64,000 nt of DNA from Diploptera punctata (GCA_030220185.1 JASPKZ010002338.1:248001-312000), one strand, 5' to 3'; shown: positions 31,398 through 41,984, numbered from the stretch's first letter. Numbers and translations: made by a program. The notes: generated from the sequence alone by a model not told the origin.

Positions 31398-32141
31398 ACT
31401 ATTTAACTCATGCCACAAATGGGAGTCAATGACCAATCACATTTCAATGATTTTTTATTTACAACCAATCACAGCCGTGTTTCGCCTAAAATTTGCCAAC
31501 TAAAGTTTATCATTATAAAGAAATCACCCCCTTTTTAACATTTTGAATAGGTCATAGCATTATTTTGCAGTGACTGACTCTCTAAGAAATACGGCTACCA
31601 GATTGTATATATAGTGCATGAATGTCAGCAGAAAGCGCATACGAGAGATAATATAAAAACATTTGTAACAATTGATTATACCACAAAAAAGAACACTAAA
31701 CACTTTCTTAAACGAATTATTTTCCAGGAAATGACGCAGAAAAATATAATTGACATATTTACATCATAGGGCATCAGAAATTAATTAATACGTATAACGT
31801 TGGTTATAAATTTCTCCACTAGGATGCATTCTTACAACATTGCGTTCCTTTGGCAATAAATAATATGATCTGGTTGCAGTGATAAACAAAAGAAGCAGAC
31901 GAAGCGTCCCAATCGTTTTTCATTTGTTTTCAAACATCGCCGTTTACATTAAATATATAAATATTTTAAAATAACTATAGTTAAATAATGATTTGTGAGT
32001 AAACAGCTTAATTTTATTCGTTAAATAGTTCTAACAAATGCCACTCTTGATTTCCAAATTCTCTGGATAAATTCACTCCTTACTTCGTGAGTTGTGAATT
32101 TATCGATAATTTGCAAATCACTCGTGGCATTACTTATGATA
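31398..32141 (+). repeat. Repeat G unit, full length, head-to-tail with the preceding one
   Basis: Runs from CTATTTAACTCATGCCACAAA to GGCATTACTTATGA, about 744 bp, with the complete terminal hairpin at about 32037-32133. The 650-bp interior contains no coding region. Confidence 0.9.
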
Positions 32142-32153
32142 ATTATATATATA

Positions 32154-32345
32154 TAGTTACCCATGCCGGACTGGTCGAAGGTGATAAGCCAGACGAAAAA
32201 AGTACCTTGGGCGAAAGAGTGACGATCTTTCACCGTAAAAATACAACCGTCAAGAAATGCGGACATGGGTTCATCTGGGAGAGCTTATGTCCGCGCGGCC
32301 ATGAACCTACGGGTTCGATAGTGCCAGTAAGTAAGTAAGAGTAAG
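32154..32345 (+). mobile_element. SINE-F copy, internally deleted, with LINE-A 3' end
   Basis: The left part (GTTACCCATGCCGGACTGG, TCGAAGGTGATAAGCCAGAC, ACATGGGTTC) matches 60517-60819. It then joins GAGAGCTTATGTCCGCGCGG, hairpin GAACC-TACG-GGTTC, GATAGTGCCAGTAAGTAAG, the last about 65 bp of LINE-A. About 110 bp between these parts, present in the other copy, are missing. Confidence 0.8.
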
Positions 32346-33056
32346 TAATTAGAGTGGTCATTAAGGTCAACAATTATATAATTTATAATTTAGTAATTTA
32401 TAATTTAACCAGTGTCAACCCTAATTAGAAATTTGAATTTTTGTTAGTAAATAATGGTTGAGGAAAATGGAAGAATCTTTACCACGACTGATAGTGGCAT
32501 TTCAGTTTGTAACGTGAGTTACCGCTTGACTGTGTTAACTCTTTGTCATCTCGGTTTTCACATCCGCAACAAAAGAGCGTCGTATCGCGTTTCCAATTAT
32601 TGCGTTAAGAGGGCAGCAGAATCTCGAGGAGCTAAACAAACGAAGAACCAGCATCTTATTATTTTTTTCTCTCTTTTCTTCCTCGTTTGTGGGTTAAGTG
32701 CCATCATTAAACAAATGAATATGCGGTATAATTAATTACTTCTCATTTTTGTCTTCTCTTTTATTTATTATTGTTTTTTACGTCATTGGAGAATATTTCA
32801 TTTAAGAACTAAACAGGGGTGGTTAAATTTGATGTTGCAAAGCATATATGAAACTAATTTCAAATGTAGGCCTATATCCCCTTCGATTTATGCTATTTTA
32901 ACAGGCTACCGAGATAGTTTGATAATTCGGTAGTGTTTGTTACATGTATTTGAAAGGTTCCAGGTTCGATCAGTTTGGCCGATGATTCAGGTTTTCTCTC
33001 AGCCGTCAGAACAAATTCTGAGTTATAATTTCATTATCAGGACCCATTTCAAAATA
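32346..33056 (+). other. Unassigned; contains an unrecognised 93-codon frame
   Basis: Plus frame 32454-32732 starts MVEENGRIFTTTDSGISVCN, and GTGAGT (a donor-like motif) lies directly after codon 20. The C-terminal part is rich in hydrophobic residues. No family recognised. It could be an exon start or chance. Confidence 0.25.
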
Positions 33057-33590
33057 ATTATCATCATCATCATCATCATCATCAACAACAAGGATTAAGC
33101 CCAATGGCCTGATCTCATTATAGGTCGAATTGGTCCTTCCATCTCTTCAATGGTCTTCCCAACAATCTTCTCCCTTTTGGTTTATAATTATACATTCTTC
33201 TTGGTATGCGCTGTTCATTCATTCGTAATACGTGCTGAAGGTAAGCATTTTGATAGTATTTTATTCTTTCACAGAGATTAAATATATTAAGTTCTGTTCT
33301 TATATCTTCGTTTTTATTTTTATCGGTCCTTTGGTATCCTGCTATTGTTCTCAACATCTTCATTTTTGCAGCCTCTATTTGTTTACTATCTGTCTTTGTT
33401 AATGTCCAGGTTTCACATCCATAGATAAGAGATGGAACTGCCAAATCTTTGTAAAATTTTAAAATAGTTTCTTTTCTAGTTTTATTCAATAAAGTACGTT
33501 TAATTGTGCCACATAGATAATCGAATCGTTCTATTTTAGTGTGTTTATCTAAATTTCTGTCGGTCAAAATAATTATAATGTATGTAATTA
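33057..33590 (-). mobile_element. LINE-C group fragment with (GAT)n tail, frame fused to LINE-A sequence
   Basis: The minus frame 33657-33118 reads first a LINE-A piece (MRAIMHYRDSCLNSFKNVKL), then LINE-C sequence: FDYLCGTIKRTLLNKTRKE, FYKDLAVPSLIYGCETWTLT, KMKMLRTIAGYQRTDKN, RRLLGRPLKRWKDQFDL, stop. The fused frame is an accident of adjacent insertions. The end hairpin AGGCC-ATTG-GGCTT (one G.U pair) is followed by the (GAT)n tail at 33059-33084. Confidence 0.88.
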
Positions 33591-33592
33591 AA

Positions 33593-33719
33593 ACTTTCAG
33601 TTTAACATTTTTGAAGGAGTTGAGACACGAGTCTCTGTAATGCATAATAGCACGCATTTCCAGAATTTAGACTATGTTTAATTTCTTTGTATATCTAATT
33701 CCTATTTGTAATTATTGTT
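33593..33719 (-). mobile_element. LINE-A internal fragment
   Basis: About 127 bp matching the EIKHRLNSGNACYYALQ and SKNVKL region on the minus strand. It abuts a second LINE-A piece in the same orientation at 33721. The two may be parts of one copy with a deletion, or separate insertions. Confidence 0.8.
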
Positions 33720-33720
33720 A

Positions 33721-34239
33721 TTCACTGATAGCATGGAACCCGTAGGTTCATGGCCGCGCGGACATAAGCTCTCCATACATCCCTCTCCTGAGCAAATGTT
33801 TTCCAATTATTCCCTTTATATAATATACTTTCCTCAAATCATAGTTAATGTTACTCTCCCACCTCATTCTTGGTCTATCCACTGGGCATTTTCCCTCTGG
33901 TTTTCCTACAAGAAGCTTCCGAGCTTGTCTTTCATTCCCCATACGTGCAACATGTCCTGCCCATCGCAGTCTACGAGATTTAACTGTTCTTATTATATCT
34001 GGCTTCCTATAAAGGCGATGTAGTTCATTGTTATGTAGTCTTCTCCATTCACCTGTCTGTTCATCTCTCTTTGGTCCAAACATTTTCCTAAGAACTTTAT
34101 TCTCAAATACTCGTAATCTCATTTCTTCCCTTAAAGTAAGAGTCCATGTTTCGCACCCATATTATAACTGGTAGAATAATAGTTTTATATATTTTCAGTT
34201 TAACGTTTTTTGAAAGAAGTTGGGACATCAAGAGTCTCT
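33721..34239 (-). mobile_element. LINE-A 3' fragment
   Basis: The minus frame 34122-33748 gives MRLRVFENKVLRKMFGPKR, HRLYRKPDIIRTVKSRRLRW, WESNINYDLRKVYYI, then decays. The 3' hairpin complement GAACCCGTAGGTTC is kept, but the downstream GATAGTGCCAG has diverged to a CTATCAGTGA-like form. Confidence 0.88.
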
Positions 34240-34689
34240 CTGACGCACATCAAATATAGTAAATTTCTGTACGAATGTTAACACCATTTCTGTTGAATGT
34301 AAAGCTTCACTTATTCTGTTAAATTGAAATGTTTGTTGAAATCTAAGGGTAGAATTTATTATAGTTGAAGCACTTAAGTGGAGGTGTGGGAACATCATTC
34401 TCACAGTAATTTATGACACGGAGCAGCCCCTAAGGGCCTGGGGGAGGGAGAATTAAAAGTAAAGTGGTGAGTGCCCATTTTCCCTGATTTCTTGCAATCT
34501 GCACTCCAAATAGATTATCTTTAAGCATGCTTGCACGTTATTTGTTTAGGTGAAATTCCCTTTTTCATCACATTATCGTTGCCATGGTGATAGGTTTAAG
34601 TCTTCCTTTTGTTGGAATAATTTACACTCGTTGTGTTGAGAATGTCTTTACCAGGGCAAAAAAAAGACCTCTTCAACCGAGATATTAAG
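34240..34689. other. Unassigned AT-rich stretch
   Basis: Nothing recognised. The left arm of the following LINE-A duplication starts at 34690. Confidence 0.45.
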
Positions 34690-34702
34690 TAGGTATAAAC
34701 CC

Positions 34703-35534
34703 AAGCTGTTAGTTTATGCTGATGATGTAGTACTACTGGCCGATAGCGAGGAGATACTAAAGGACAACACGCACACACTATTGAGTAACACTAAGAAATT
34801 AGGACTGGAAGTAAATATCAATAAAACTAAATATATGGTCACACGTAGAAATGCATTATATAATGGAAATGGACAGCTAATGACAAATGAAGGAAATTTT
34901 GAGGAAGTGGCTGAATTCAAATACCTAGAAACAATAATCACAAATGAGATGCACAAGGAAATTAAACATAGGCTCAATTCTGGAAATGCGTGCTATTATG
35001 CATTGCAGAGACTTTTGATGTCCCAACTCCTTTCAAAAAACGTTAAACTGAAAAACATATAAAACTATTATTCTACCAGTTATATTATATGGATGTGAAA
35101 CATGGATTCTTACTTTAAGGGAGGAAAGGAGATTACGAGTATTTGAGAATAAAGTACTTAGGAAAATTTTTGGACCAAAGGGAGGTGTACAAACAGGTGA
35201 ATGGAGAAGACTACATAACAATGAACTACATGGTCTTTATAGGAAGCCAGATATAATAAGAACAGTTAAGTCTCGTAGACTGCGATGGGCAGGACATGTT
35301 GCACGTATGGGGAATGAAAGACGTGCATGGAAGCTTCTTGTAGGAAAGCCAGAGGGAAAATGCCCAGTTGGTAGACCAAGAATGAGGTGGGAGAACAACA
35401 TTAACTATGATTTGAGGGAAGTAGATTATACAGGGAATGATTGGAAAGCATTAGATAAGGATAGGGATGTATGGAGAGCTTATGTCCGCGCGGCCATGAA
35501 CCTCGGGTTCGATAGTGCCAGTGAGTTAGTTAGG
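34703..35534 (+). mobile_element. LINE-A copy with 13-bp target-site duplication (one mismatch)
   Basis: Starts AAGCTGTTAGTTTATGCTGA (YADDVVLLADSEE region) and ends with an altered hairpin (GAACCTCGGGTTC) and AGTTAGTTAGG. TAGGTATAAACCC at 34690-34702 and TAGGTGTAAACCC at 35535-35547 flank it. The frame 34781-35062 breaks near 35056. The C-terminal frame resumes to 35537. Confidence 0.92.
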
Positions 35535-35631
35535 TAGGTGTAAACCCTTCTTCATTCGTGTGTTAGGTATGCCATTGGTGCTGCATGACATCCTCTATTT
35601 GTATCAACGAACTTGGATGGGAAGAAGTGGT
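35535..35631. other. Short unassigned spacer
   Basis: Begins with the right target-site duplication of the preceding LINE-A. Nothing else recognised. Confidence 0.4.
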
Positions 35632-35810
35632 TAAATTCAGCCTTGAGGTTCTTTTACGAACCCGAAAATCTTGAGACTTGATACCCGCGACCTAAAGTCC
35701 CTTCCGTCTCTTGAATTTTTACATTATGAAAATTCATTGACCTCGATCGGGTTTGATTCAGCAACTCTCCGGAACAGGAGTTGAAATTCAACCTCTAGGC
35801 CATCGAGGCC

Positions 35811-35812
<2 letters not shown>
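35632..35812 (-). mobile_element. SINE-P copy, 3' truncated
   Basis: The minus strand begins at the right with a tRNA-like head (GGCCTCGATGGCC...) and includes blocks seen in the 36.3 and 61.9 kb copies (CCCGAAAATCTTGAGACTTG complement, CGGGTTTGATTCAGC). An (AAT)n tract abuts its head. Confidence 0.6.

Positions 35813-35850
<38 letters not shown>
35813..35850. repeat. (AAT)n microsatellite
   Basis: About 38 bp AAT run between SINE-P and element Q. Confidence 0.95.
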
Positions 35851-35851
<1 letters not shown>

Positions 35852-35853
<2 letters not shown>

Positions 35854-36282
35854 GTAAGTCTCTCAGGGGTCCTCATCTAGGGGATATGTGGATGGCGACC
35901 ACAAGATGCCCAAGCTGAGTAAAACATTGCTTCCACTTAGCTCCTTACTTGTATATTTAACCGATCTGGTATTTCTTCCTTTCTTCCACTTACTTATACC
36001 AGACTCTTTTAACTTTACTATCTAACCGCTCTTGGTTAACTCTTGTTTTTTCGACCCCGACGCTATTAGGGCATCCGAGGGCTAGGGAGTCTTTCCTTTC
36101 TTCCATTTCTTCTTTCCTTTATTTTCTTTTCTTCTCCATAAAAGCCTGACCAGAGGCTATAAGATGGCAGCCCCATCACTGGTCTTGCATCCCTTTGGCC
36201 AGAAACCAATCGAAGGGACTATTATTATGCTTTCAAGTCTTATACGAGACGTAACAGGCCTTGGCCTAATACTTGAAAGAAT
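35852..36282 (+). mobile_element. Element Q, copy 2 (lacks the MITE)
   Basis: Collinear with 7690-8402. It keeps a single TTAA at about 35957 where the other copy holds the piggyBac-type MITE, so it shows the empty site. The 3' end has CGTAACAGGCCTTGGCCTAATACTTG but little (GAA)n. Confidence 0.85.
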
Positions 36283-36284
36283 TA

Positions 36285-36688
36285 TTGTAAGCCCTTGTTT
36301 GTCTCAACGAGACAAAGGCGCTCTCCCCCTACAGGGGAGAAATTCAACCATACTAATTTAGTTAGGCTACACTTGCTTTCTGATATATGTCATCGAGTGA
36401 TCCGGAGTGAGAGTTCCATCTCATAGTGACATCTAGGAAACCAAGGTAGTAAGTACTAGGACGCGAAAATTCGGCAAATTTTTCTTAGGGGTCTCTTTAT
36501 TTAGGCTTAAAGATCATTTACGAGCCTGAAAATCTTCAGACTCGGCACCCACGGCTTAAAATTCCTCCCGGAGGACTTGCTCCTTGGATTTTTCCGTCCT
36601 AAAAATTCCATCGACCCCAGCCCGGGTTATAACTCATGAGTCTCGGGACCAGAGGCAAGGAGCAGAACCAATAGTCCACCGCGGTCGA
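36285..36688 (-). mobile_element. SINE-P copy, longest
   Basis: Shares long blocks with 61905-62234: CTCCCCCTACAGGG, CCATACTAATTTAGTTA, TCTAGGAAACCAAG, AAATCTTCAGACTCGG and TAAA.TCCCTCC. The head at the right end is tRNA-like, with a B-box region TAACCCGGGCTGGGG on the minus strand. An AAT tract follows. Confidence 0.75.
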
Positions 36689-36750
36689 ATAATAATAATA
36701 ATATAATAATAATAATAATGAAGAATTAATAATAATAATAATAATAATAA
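36689..36750. repeat. (AAT)n microsatellite, interrupted
   Basis: AAT runs separated by GAAGAATT, next to the SINE-P head. Confidence 0.9.
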
Positions 36751-36805
36751 TTCATATTAGTATTTAGTATTATTATTCCATTTTAAGTTAATTAATATAA
36801 TTCAT

Positions 36806-37090
36806 CATCATTTCATGAACAAATTCGTTTCTAGGCATTGTGGCCTGTACGGTTTAAAACCTAGCGGGAAGAAGATGGTCTTGATCTTTCCACCGATGTT
36901 TTGGTATTCCTTGGTCCCTATGTCCAGTTTGTGTTAATATTGGAATGCCAATTTTGGAAAGTCTATTTTGTTTGCCATTCTCCTTCAGGATGTTGTTTTT
37001 TTCCATTCTTGTTGGTATTCTTGTATATCTTCATTTTTAAAAACTTGTTTACTCCAAGTTTTCCTCTGATTAATAGTGTTCCTGTGGTTT
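36806..37090 (-). mobile_element. LINE-C group fragment
   Basis: Matches the plus-strand element at 61485-61795. The minus reading gives remnants of RGKLGVNKFLK, NIGIPTLTQTGHRDQGIPKH and RWKDQDH, then an end hairpin AGGC-CACAAT-GCCT, CGAATTTGTTCATG and ATGATGA. It is pseudogenised. Confidence 0.8.
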
Positions 37091-37759
37091 AATTAATATT
37101 AATATATTATTATTATTATTATTGCTAATATAGGCCAGAGGATTTTAGAAAACTCTGTGTGAGCGCGGGTACAGTTTTCGATCTCTTATAAACGGTATGA
37201 ACTCGGGAATCAGTGGGGGTTACAATGCTTTTTGTCACCAGTAAATTTATTACTAAGGGATTAAGGAATTTTGAAAAGAACATAGCATCTTGAACTGGTT
37301 TGTTATTTCTTTCTGATATGTAGTCAGTGCGGGAATGTGTGTGTTAGCGCCATCGGCAGAGGCTAAGAGTACGAAAACCCCATCCCTTGTGATAATTGAT
37401 GATAATTAAATGTCGATTAAAAAGAAAAGAAAAAACTATTAAAATCTGTTGAAAATCTGGGCAAAATAATTGGGATATGGTGTTGTTTTTGTAATTAATC
37501 TTAAATTGTATTTTCCTAAAGAGTTTACTTTTGTTTACATCTCCCGAATTCCAGAAAAAAAATTATTAATTTGATTTATTTCACTTTTTCAGGTGAGTTA
37601 CCAACTGCACTGCACAATTAAACGTAAGTTAAGCTGTCTGTATTTTAATTGATTTTATTGCTGTTATTTTCTACGTCATCAATATGGCATTATGCAGTAT
37701 TTTATTAATCGCTTTAATGCACTGAATGAATTAATACTAATAAAATTCATAAGATGAAA
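37091..37759. other. Unassigned stretch
   Basis: An (ATT)n run lies at 37108-37124. No other feature recognised. Confidence 0.45.
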
Positions 37760-37829
37760 GTTAAAAATTAAATTGTACCTGTTGGTAGGTGCCGTCGTCC
37801 TCAACTTTGTTAAAATATTGTATATAAAA

Positions 37830-37876
37830 TTAACTGGAGCGCTTTCGGAAGTTAACTTCCATCATCAGCAGGTTAA
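37830..37876 (-). ncRNA. Hammerhead-ribozyme-like motif
   Basis: On the minus strand the order is stem I strand TTAACCTG, core CTGATGA (37868-37862), one extra T, stem II GGAAGTTAACTTCC, GAAA, minimal stem III GCGC, TC, then CAGTTAA pairing with stem I (7 bp with one bulge). The extra T between core and stem II and the tiny stem III depart from the textbook form, though very short stem III is known for dimer-acting versions. Confidence 0.55.
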
Positions 37877-37954
37877 ACTTCTGCTACTCGTTGTTGTTGC
37901 TGCTACAAACAGTTGGAGTATACATAATCGTGAACAACAACGAGTAACAGAAGC

Positions 37955-38001
37955 TTAATCTGCTGATGATGGAAGTTAACTTCCGAAAGCGCTCCAGTTA
38001 A
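37955..38001 (+). ncRNA. Hammerhead-ribozyme-like motif
   Basis: TTAATCTG / CTGATGA (37963-37969) / T / GGAAGTTAACTTCC / GAAA (37985-37988) / GCGC / TC / CAGTTAA. Stem I pairs 7 bp with one bulged base. Predicted cleavage is after C at 37994. It is the mirror copy of 37830-37876 and differs in two stem I or bulge bases. Confidence 0.55.
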
Positions 38002-38068
38002 TTTTATATACAATATTTTAACAAAGTTGAGCACGACGGCACCTACCAACAGGTACATTTTAATTTTT

Positions 38069-38071
<3 letters not shown>

Positions 38072-38118
<47 letters not shown>
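38072..38118. repeat. (AT)n microsatellite
   Basis: About 47 bp of alternating AT directly after the Penelope-like module. Confidence 0.95.
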
Positions 38119-38119
<1 letters not shown>

Positions 38120-38152
38120 CCTATTTGAATCCAAAACAAATAACAAAATACA

Positions 38153-38255
38153 ATCCTAAAGGCACCCGAGATGTGGGCAGACCTAGAAAGAGATGGGCTG
38201 AAGTCGGAACGGGTCAACAGACCTAATCCATGAATGCAGATGATGATGATGGTGA
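38153..38255 (+). mobile_element. RTE-like LINE 3' stub
   Basis: Encodes NPKGTRDVGRPRKRWAEVGT, then a stop, short UTR and (GAT)n. Only the last about 100 bp are present. Confidence 0.75.
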
Positions 38256-38256
38256 T

Positions 38257-39213
38257 GCATTTTTTAACTCATGCCCCAAATGGGAGTCAATGACCAATCA
38301 AATTTCAATGATTTTTTTATTTACAACCAATCACAGTCGTTTTTCCACCTCGATTTTATCAGTTTAATTTTATCAGTTTAAAATCAAGCTCCTCCTTTTG
38401 AACATTCTGAATACGTCATAGCATTATTTTGCAGTGACCACATGTGGCTACCAGACTGTACACATACTGCACGAATTTAACCTTATCGTGGTTGCGGGAG
38501 ATAATATCAAATTTGTAGCAATTGCTTATACGACAATAAAAAAACACTGTTTACACTTTCTTAAACGTATTTTTCCCAGGTAGTGTTCCAATTGACATAT
38601 TTACATCATAGCACATAAAAAATTAATTAATAAACAGTTTAATGTGTTTCATTTTTCCTCCACTAGGGTGCATTCTTACAATATTGTGATCCTTTGGCAA
38701 TAAATAATATGATCTGGTTGCAGTGATGAACCAACAAACGTTTCTCACTTGTTTTCAAACATCGCCGTTTGCATTAAATATATACATATTTTAAAATAAT
38801 TATGTCCACCGCTATGGTCTCGAGGTAGCGTGCTTCCTTGTCACGCAGCAGGCTCGAGTTCGATTCCCGGTCGGGACAGGCTCCTGGGTGAGGTTTTCTT
38901 CGGGGTTTTCCTCACCTGTAAGACAAATGTCAGGAAGCTTAGGGCCAAACGGTCCCCGAAAATCATCCGATCACCATCCTTATCATTATCATCATCATCC
39001 TTCACCGGTGTGGAAAGCATCGGGAAGCTACCACACCTATAATTCCCTAGTAAAGCTGCAAAGCGTAGCATGAAAATGCTATGATTGCAGTAAAGGACCT
39101 GCCCTCGGGCAGAATTACTATGGATGGATATTTAAATAATGATTTGTGAGTAAACAGCTGAATTTTATTCGTTAAATAGCCCTAACAAATGCCACACTTG
39201 ATTTCCAAATTCT
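38257..39213 (+). repeat. Repeat G unit interrupted by SINE-H
   Basis: The left part (38257-38803) runs from TTTAACTCATGCCCCAAATG to TTTTAAAATAATTA. After the SINE it resumes at ATTTAAATAATGATTTGTGA and reaches CCACACTTGATTTCCAAATTC. There it meets the inverted end of the next G unit instead of completing its own hairpin. Confidence 0.88.
38804..39128 (+). mobile_element. SINE-H copy, tail type 1, nested in repeat G
   Basis: Full length. Head GTCCACCGCTATGGTCTCGAGG, body, hairpins CATAGCAT-GAAA-ATGCTATG and CTGCC-CTCG-GGCAG, end TATGGATGGAT. The A box and B box are intact (GTTCGATTCCC). Confidence 0.92.
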
Positions 39214-39966
39214 CATAAGTAATGCCACGAGTGATTTCCAAATTATCGATAAATTCACGACTCACGAAGTGAGGAATGAATTTATCTAGAGAATTTGGAA
39301 ATCAAGAGTGGCATTTGTTAGGACTATTTAACGAATAAAATTAAGCAGTTTACTCACAAATCATTATTTAACTATATTTATATTACAATATTTATATATT
39401 TAATGTAAACGGCGATGTTTGAAAACAAATGAGAAGCGATAGGTACGCTTCATCTGCTTCTTTTGTTTATCACTGCAACCAGATCATACAATTTATTGCT
39501 AAAGGAACGCAATATTGTAAGAATGCTCTCTAGTGGAGAAAAAATGAAACACATCAAACTGTATATTAATTCATTTCTGATGTCGTATGATGTAAATATG
39601 ACAATTATATTTTTCTGGATTGTTACCTGGGAAAAATACATTTAAGAAAGTGCAAACAGTGGTTTCTTTTTTTTGGTGGTATAATCAATTGCTACAAATG
39701 TTTTTATATTAACTCCCGCATGCGGCATGTGTTGACATTCATGCACTACATATACAATCTGGTAGCCGTATTTCTCGTGGGCTCAGTCACTGCAAAATAA
39801 TGGTTAGACCTGTTCAGAATATTAAAAAGGAGGAGCCTTCTTTAATATTGTAATTATAACACTGATAAATATTTCGTGAAAAACGACTCTGATTGGTTGT
39901 AAAACAGAAATCATTGAAACGTGATTGGCCATTGAGTCCCATTTGGGGCATGAGTTAAATAGTCTA
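39214..39966 (-). repeat. Repeat G unit, full length, inverted against its neighbours
   Basis: Starts with the complement of the unit end (CATAAGTAATGCCACGAG) and ends with the complement of its start (GGGGCATGAGTTAAATAGT). The terminal hairpin lies at about 39222-39315. With 38257-39213 it forms a long inverted repeat. Confidence 0.9.
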
Positions 39967-40042
39967 TATACATTCACTCCTCACTTCTTGAGTCGTGAAT
40001 TTATCGATGATTTGGAAATCACTCGTGGCATTACTTATGATG
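39967..40042 (+). repeat. Repeat G terminal fragment
   Basis: ATTCACTCCTCACTTCTTGA to GGCATTACTTATGA: the right half of the terminal hairpin only, directly after the start of the inverted unit. Confidence 0.8.
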
Positions 40043-40719
40043 AACTAAATGGAGTTACTGATGATATGAAATGCTACATTCAACCACGGGTGTCATAGCA
40101 TATGAATTAGGCATGTTTGTAGGTATAATAATATGGTTTAAATCAGGTATAGAACCTAAATTAGTTGAGTTAGAAACGGGAAGTAACATATCGATAGTTG
40201 AATCTGAAATGTAAAAATATTGCTCAGGTCTGTTGTATAAATATCCACTTATAAAACCCACTGTTACAGCGTTTTATAGGAGAATAACTGTACAAATACG
40301 ATAAAATATCTCTCATAATATTATTAAGTTATTTATGAACAAAATAAATATTTTCTGATGTTTCCAGCATTTGTTGATTCAGTGGAAATTATTATTGACT
40401 TGCGCACAGACGATGCGGCGTTTCCATAGAGACTGCAAACAGTTGTTTACCGATAACGCAACATTCTGTTGTTTTCTGACTTTTCAGTTCAACAGCTGAT
40501 AGTCTTTTTGTTGACGCATGCGCCAATATATTTGTAATGACAACATGGCAATTTCACGATGTGCAATTTTTAAAATATGAAAATGTAAAAAAGAAGAAGC
40601 AAAATTATTAATTCTCATAGAAATATGCGAAACGATAAAACTGCAGGAATTACATATAATGGATAATGGGGATAAAGTAAGAAAACATTATGGCTATGTA
40701 ATTTATCCCGGATACAAAA
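40043..40719. other. Unassigned AT-rich stretch
   Basis: Nothing recognised. Confidence 0.45.
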
Positions 40720-41727
40720 CTAACTCACTGGCAGTATCCAACCCGTAGGTTCATGGCCGCGCTGACATAAGCTTTCCACCCGTACCTATCCTTGACTAAT
40801 GTGTTCCAATCATCCCCAATATAATATACTTCCCTGAAATCATTGTTTATTTTTTTCTCCCACATCATTCTAGGTCTACCAACTAGGAGTTTTGCCTCTG
40901 GTTCTCCTACAAGAAGCTTCCATGCACCTCTTTCATTCCCCATTCGTGCAACATGTCCTGTCCGTTGCGTCGCAGTCTACGAGACTTAACTGTTCTTATT
41001 ATACATGGCTTTCTAAAAAGATTATGTAGCTCACTGTTATGTAGTCTTCTCCATTCACTCGTCCGTTCATATGTCTTTGGTCCAAAAATTTTCCTAAGAA
41101 CTTTATTCTGAAATACTCGCAATCTCCTTTCCTCCCTTAAAGTAAGATCCATATAATATAACTGGAGTCCCGCGCCGTAGCCGAGTGGTTAAGGCAAGAA
41201 GCCTTGGCGCAGAGCTACGGGACTTGCGCTGGTTCGAGTCTCCATGGGGGAAGACATGTTTCTTATGGTATTTCTGCCAGTATGGGACCCGTGCCCACCC
41301 AGCATCGTGAGGCATTTGGGTAGCTACAATAAGTAGCGGCTCCAGGTTGAGAAAACCAGCTATAACGGCTGGGGGACCCGACATGCTGACCACATGTCAC
41401 GCCTACACTGGATTTATGATCGTCTACCACTGTGATTAACACATGTGGATGTGAGGCCAGCAGCCGGATAGAAGGCCTAGGACCTTCAAGGAGCGTCGCG
41501 CTTGGAGTTTATAACTGGTAGAATAATAGTTTTATATATTTTCAGTTTAACGTTTTTTGAAAGGAGTTGGGACATCAAGAGTCTCTGTAATGCATAATAG
41601 TACGCATTTCCAGAATTGAGCCTATGTTTAATTTCTTTGTGCATCTCATTCCTATTTGTTATTATTGTTCCTAGGTATTTGAATTCAGCCACTTCCTCAA
41701 AATTTTCCTCATATGTTATTAGCTGTC
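40720..41727 (-). mobile_element. LINE-A copy, 5' truncated, interrupted by SINE-D
   Basis: The minus reading after removing the insert runs from FEEVAEFKYLGTIITNRNE through SKNVKLKIYKTIILPV, then DLTLREERRLRVFQNKVLRK, to MGNERGAWKLLVGEPEAK and NLRVGYC. It has frameshifts near 40930 and 41000, where an extra GCGTC-like unit is present. The 3' hairpin has lost its outer pair. The element's 5' end abuts a (TTA)n tract. Confidence 0.9.
41166..41509 (+). mobile_element. SINE-D copy nested in LINE-A, 9-bp target-site duplication
   Basis: TATAACTGG at 41157-41165 and 41510-41518 flanks it, and rejoining restores the LINE-A sequence. The head is CGCGCCGTAGCCGAGTGGTT (A box) with GGTTCGAGTCTCC (B box). 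The body includes CCAGCTATAACGGCTGG and the end GCGTCGCGCTTGGAG. It is the complete reference copy in this window, 344 bp. Confidence 0.94.
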
Positions 41728-41730
41728 GAG

Positions 41731-41790
<60 letters not shown>
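41728..41790. repeat. (TTA)n microsatellite
   Basis: About 63 bp of TTA repeats at the truncated 5' end of a LINE-A copy. Confidence 0.95.
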
Positions 41791-41793
<3 letters not shown>

Positions 41794-41984
41794 CAACTTT
41801 CCTCATTAGAGGACTGCCTCAAGGACAAAGTGATACAGACAATTAATTTTTGAATTTATGAAATACATTTTGTAAATACATTAAAAAAATTAAAATTGTA
41901 GGCCTGATTGAAGTATACATACTACAAAGTAGAAATTTTGTAAAAATGGTTTTTTAAAATTGAAATTAATCCTCTAATGGCAGC

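Larger units (their letters stand above)
37760..38071. mobile_element. Penelope-like terminal module in inverted-repeat arrangement
   Basis: Two arms of about 139 bp (37760-37898 and 37933-38071) are nearly perfect inverted copies separated by 34 bp. Each arm contains CTGATGATGG, a small stem, CCGAAAGCGCTC and CAGTTAA, resembling the end module of the GIY-YIG element at 50503-51023. Inverted or tandem terminal modules with hammerhead ribozymes are known in Penelope-like elements. Both frames (LLVGAVVLNFVKILYIK) are by-products of the repeat. Confidence 0.7.

Noticed and set aside
32087..32338. Protein-coding interpretation of SINE-F (frames THAGLVEGDKPDE and THAGVVEGDKPDE in both copies)
   Set aside because: Differences between the two copies are nearly all amino-acid changing, so there is no sign of protein-level selection. 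The shared frame follows from shared ancestry of a SINE.
37773..38217. Mirrored frames LLVGAVVLNFVKILYIK in both arms
   Set aside because: They exist because the arms are inverted copies. The segment is non-coding end sequence with ribozyme-like structure.
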